From contig JAIPFO010000273.1 of the NCBI GenBank assembly GCA_021736565.1, positions 1-5,273 of the forward strand: a stretch of DNA of 5,273 nucleotides, given 5' to 3'. The position numbers and the translations under genes were made by a program. The stretch is from Phycisphaerae bacterium. GTDB taxonomy: Bacteria; Planctomycetota; Phycisphaerae; Sedimentisphaerales; SM23-30. The notes under the pieces were generated by a model that searched no databases, had not been told where the DNA came from, and saw only the letters and a program-made list of their open reading frames with translations. This document shows, in pieces, positions 5,101 through 5,273 of this stretch. Each line of letters begins with the position of its first letter. The first letter of the stretch is position 1.

Positions 5101-5107
5101 CCCATAT

Positions 5108-5135
5108 ATTCTACCATAACATCCAAAAAACACAA
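5108..5135 (-). promoter_or_regulatory. glmS: Candidate glmS promoter
   Basis: On the minus strand TTGTGT (5135-5130), 16 bp, then TAGAAT (5113-5108) is a plausible sigma70 promoter with a good -10 and weak -35. It would give a leader of about 60 nt. A perfect TTGACA at 5159-5154 has no -10 at the right distance. Confidence 0.5.
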
Positions 5136-5210
5136 ATCTTCAATTGATTTGCGTGTCAAAAGTCGATTTCCAACTCTATGATCGGATGATTACACAATGA
5201 AAATAAGCTT

Positions 5211-5272
5211 AAAAAATAAAGCACTGACACCATTTTTTCCTTTTTGGGGAAATTTATGTTAACATAGTGCTT
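5211..5272 (-). terminator. Possible terminator of a minus-strand gene beyond the right edge
   Basis: On the minus strand AAGCACT... is met 40 nt later by AGTGCTT (5272-5266 with 5225-5219), a perfect 7-bp outer stem. The inner part can form TTTCC/GGAAA, and a T-rich run TTTATTTTTT follows (5220-5211). The perfect 12-bp palindrome TATGTTAACATA (5255-5266) lies at one foot. The large, branched loop makes it weaker than a standard terminator. Confidence 0.3.
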
Positions 5273-5273
5273 G

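Larger units (their letters stand above)
5042..5273. other. glmS upstream region and right-hand spacer
   Basis: No gene is seen in these 232 bases. They hold the glmS leader and candidate promoter, then an AT-rich spacer toward the right edge with nested inverted repeats (5219-5272). The conserved core of a glmS ribozyme is not recognisable, which agrees with that element being largely confined to Gram-positive bacteria. Confidence 0.6.

Noticed and set aside
5042..5107. glmS ribozyme or known riboswitch in the glmS leader
   Set aside because: The leader is only about 60 nt and shows none of the ribozyme core; only a short weak hairpin is present.

Overview
The window looks like a chromosomal segment of a Gram-negative bacterium with moderate GC coding DNA and very AT-rich spacers. 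The combination of a YihY/BrkB-family inner-membrane protein with a long basic N-terminus, a small zinc-ribbon protein ending in a 'MDDQINEWIDKNP...LIVSVWY'-type domain, and an ordinary bacterial glucosamine synthase recalls the PVC superphylum (Kiritimatiellota/Lentisphaerota-like). That assignment is an impression from protein style, not a demonstrated placement.

Layout from left to right. (1) At 1-348 on the minus strand is the N-terminal part of a YihY/BrkB-family membrane protein, cut by the window edge. (2) At 349-740 is a divergent spacer with two promoter-like signals back to back; their -35 boxes abut inside one small palindrome. The yihY-side leader would be about 270 nt and holds a stable hairpin. 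(3) At 741-1187 on the plus strand is a small protein with an N-terminal CxxC...CxxC zinc ribbon. (4) At 1188-2533 is about 1.35 kb without a convincing protein gene, but it is not empty. It holds a GC-richer island that can fold (1279-1408), a strongly supported candidate small RNA gene on the minus strand (consensus promoter 1548-1576, transcript about 1542 to 1470), long A/T tracts, and a cluster of perfect and near-perfect DnaA boxes with a CTA-repeat tract that together resemble an origin of replication. (5) At 2534-3031 on the minus strand is an acidic, glycine-rich, low-complexity protein with two short segments resembling the N-terminal EIDALL peptide of FliM. (6) At 3170-5041 on the minus strand is glmS, complete and with all key catalytic residues, followed by a probable intrinsic terminator. 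(7) At 5042-5273 are the glmS promoter and leader, and a possible terminator for a minus-strand gene lying beyond the right edge.

The protein genes do not form an obvious common pathway. glmS is a housekeeping gene that feeds UDP-GlcNAc synthesis. The FliM-like-motif protein lies just downstream of it but is separated by a probable terminator. The parts most worth following up are the candidate small RNA and the DnaA-box-rich region; both are predictions from sequence patterns only.
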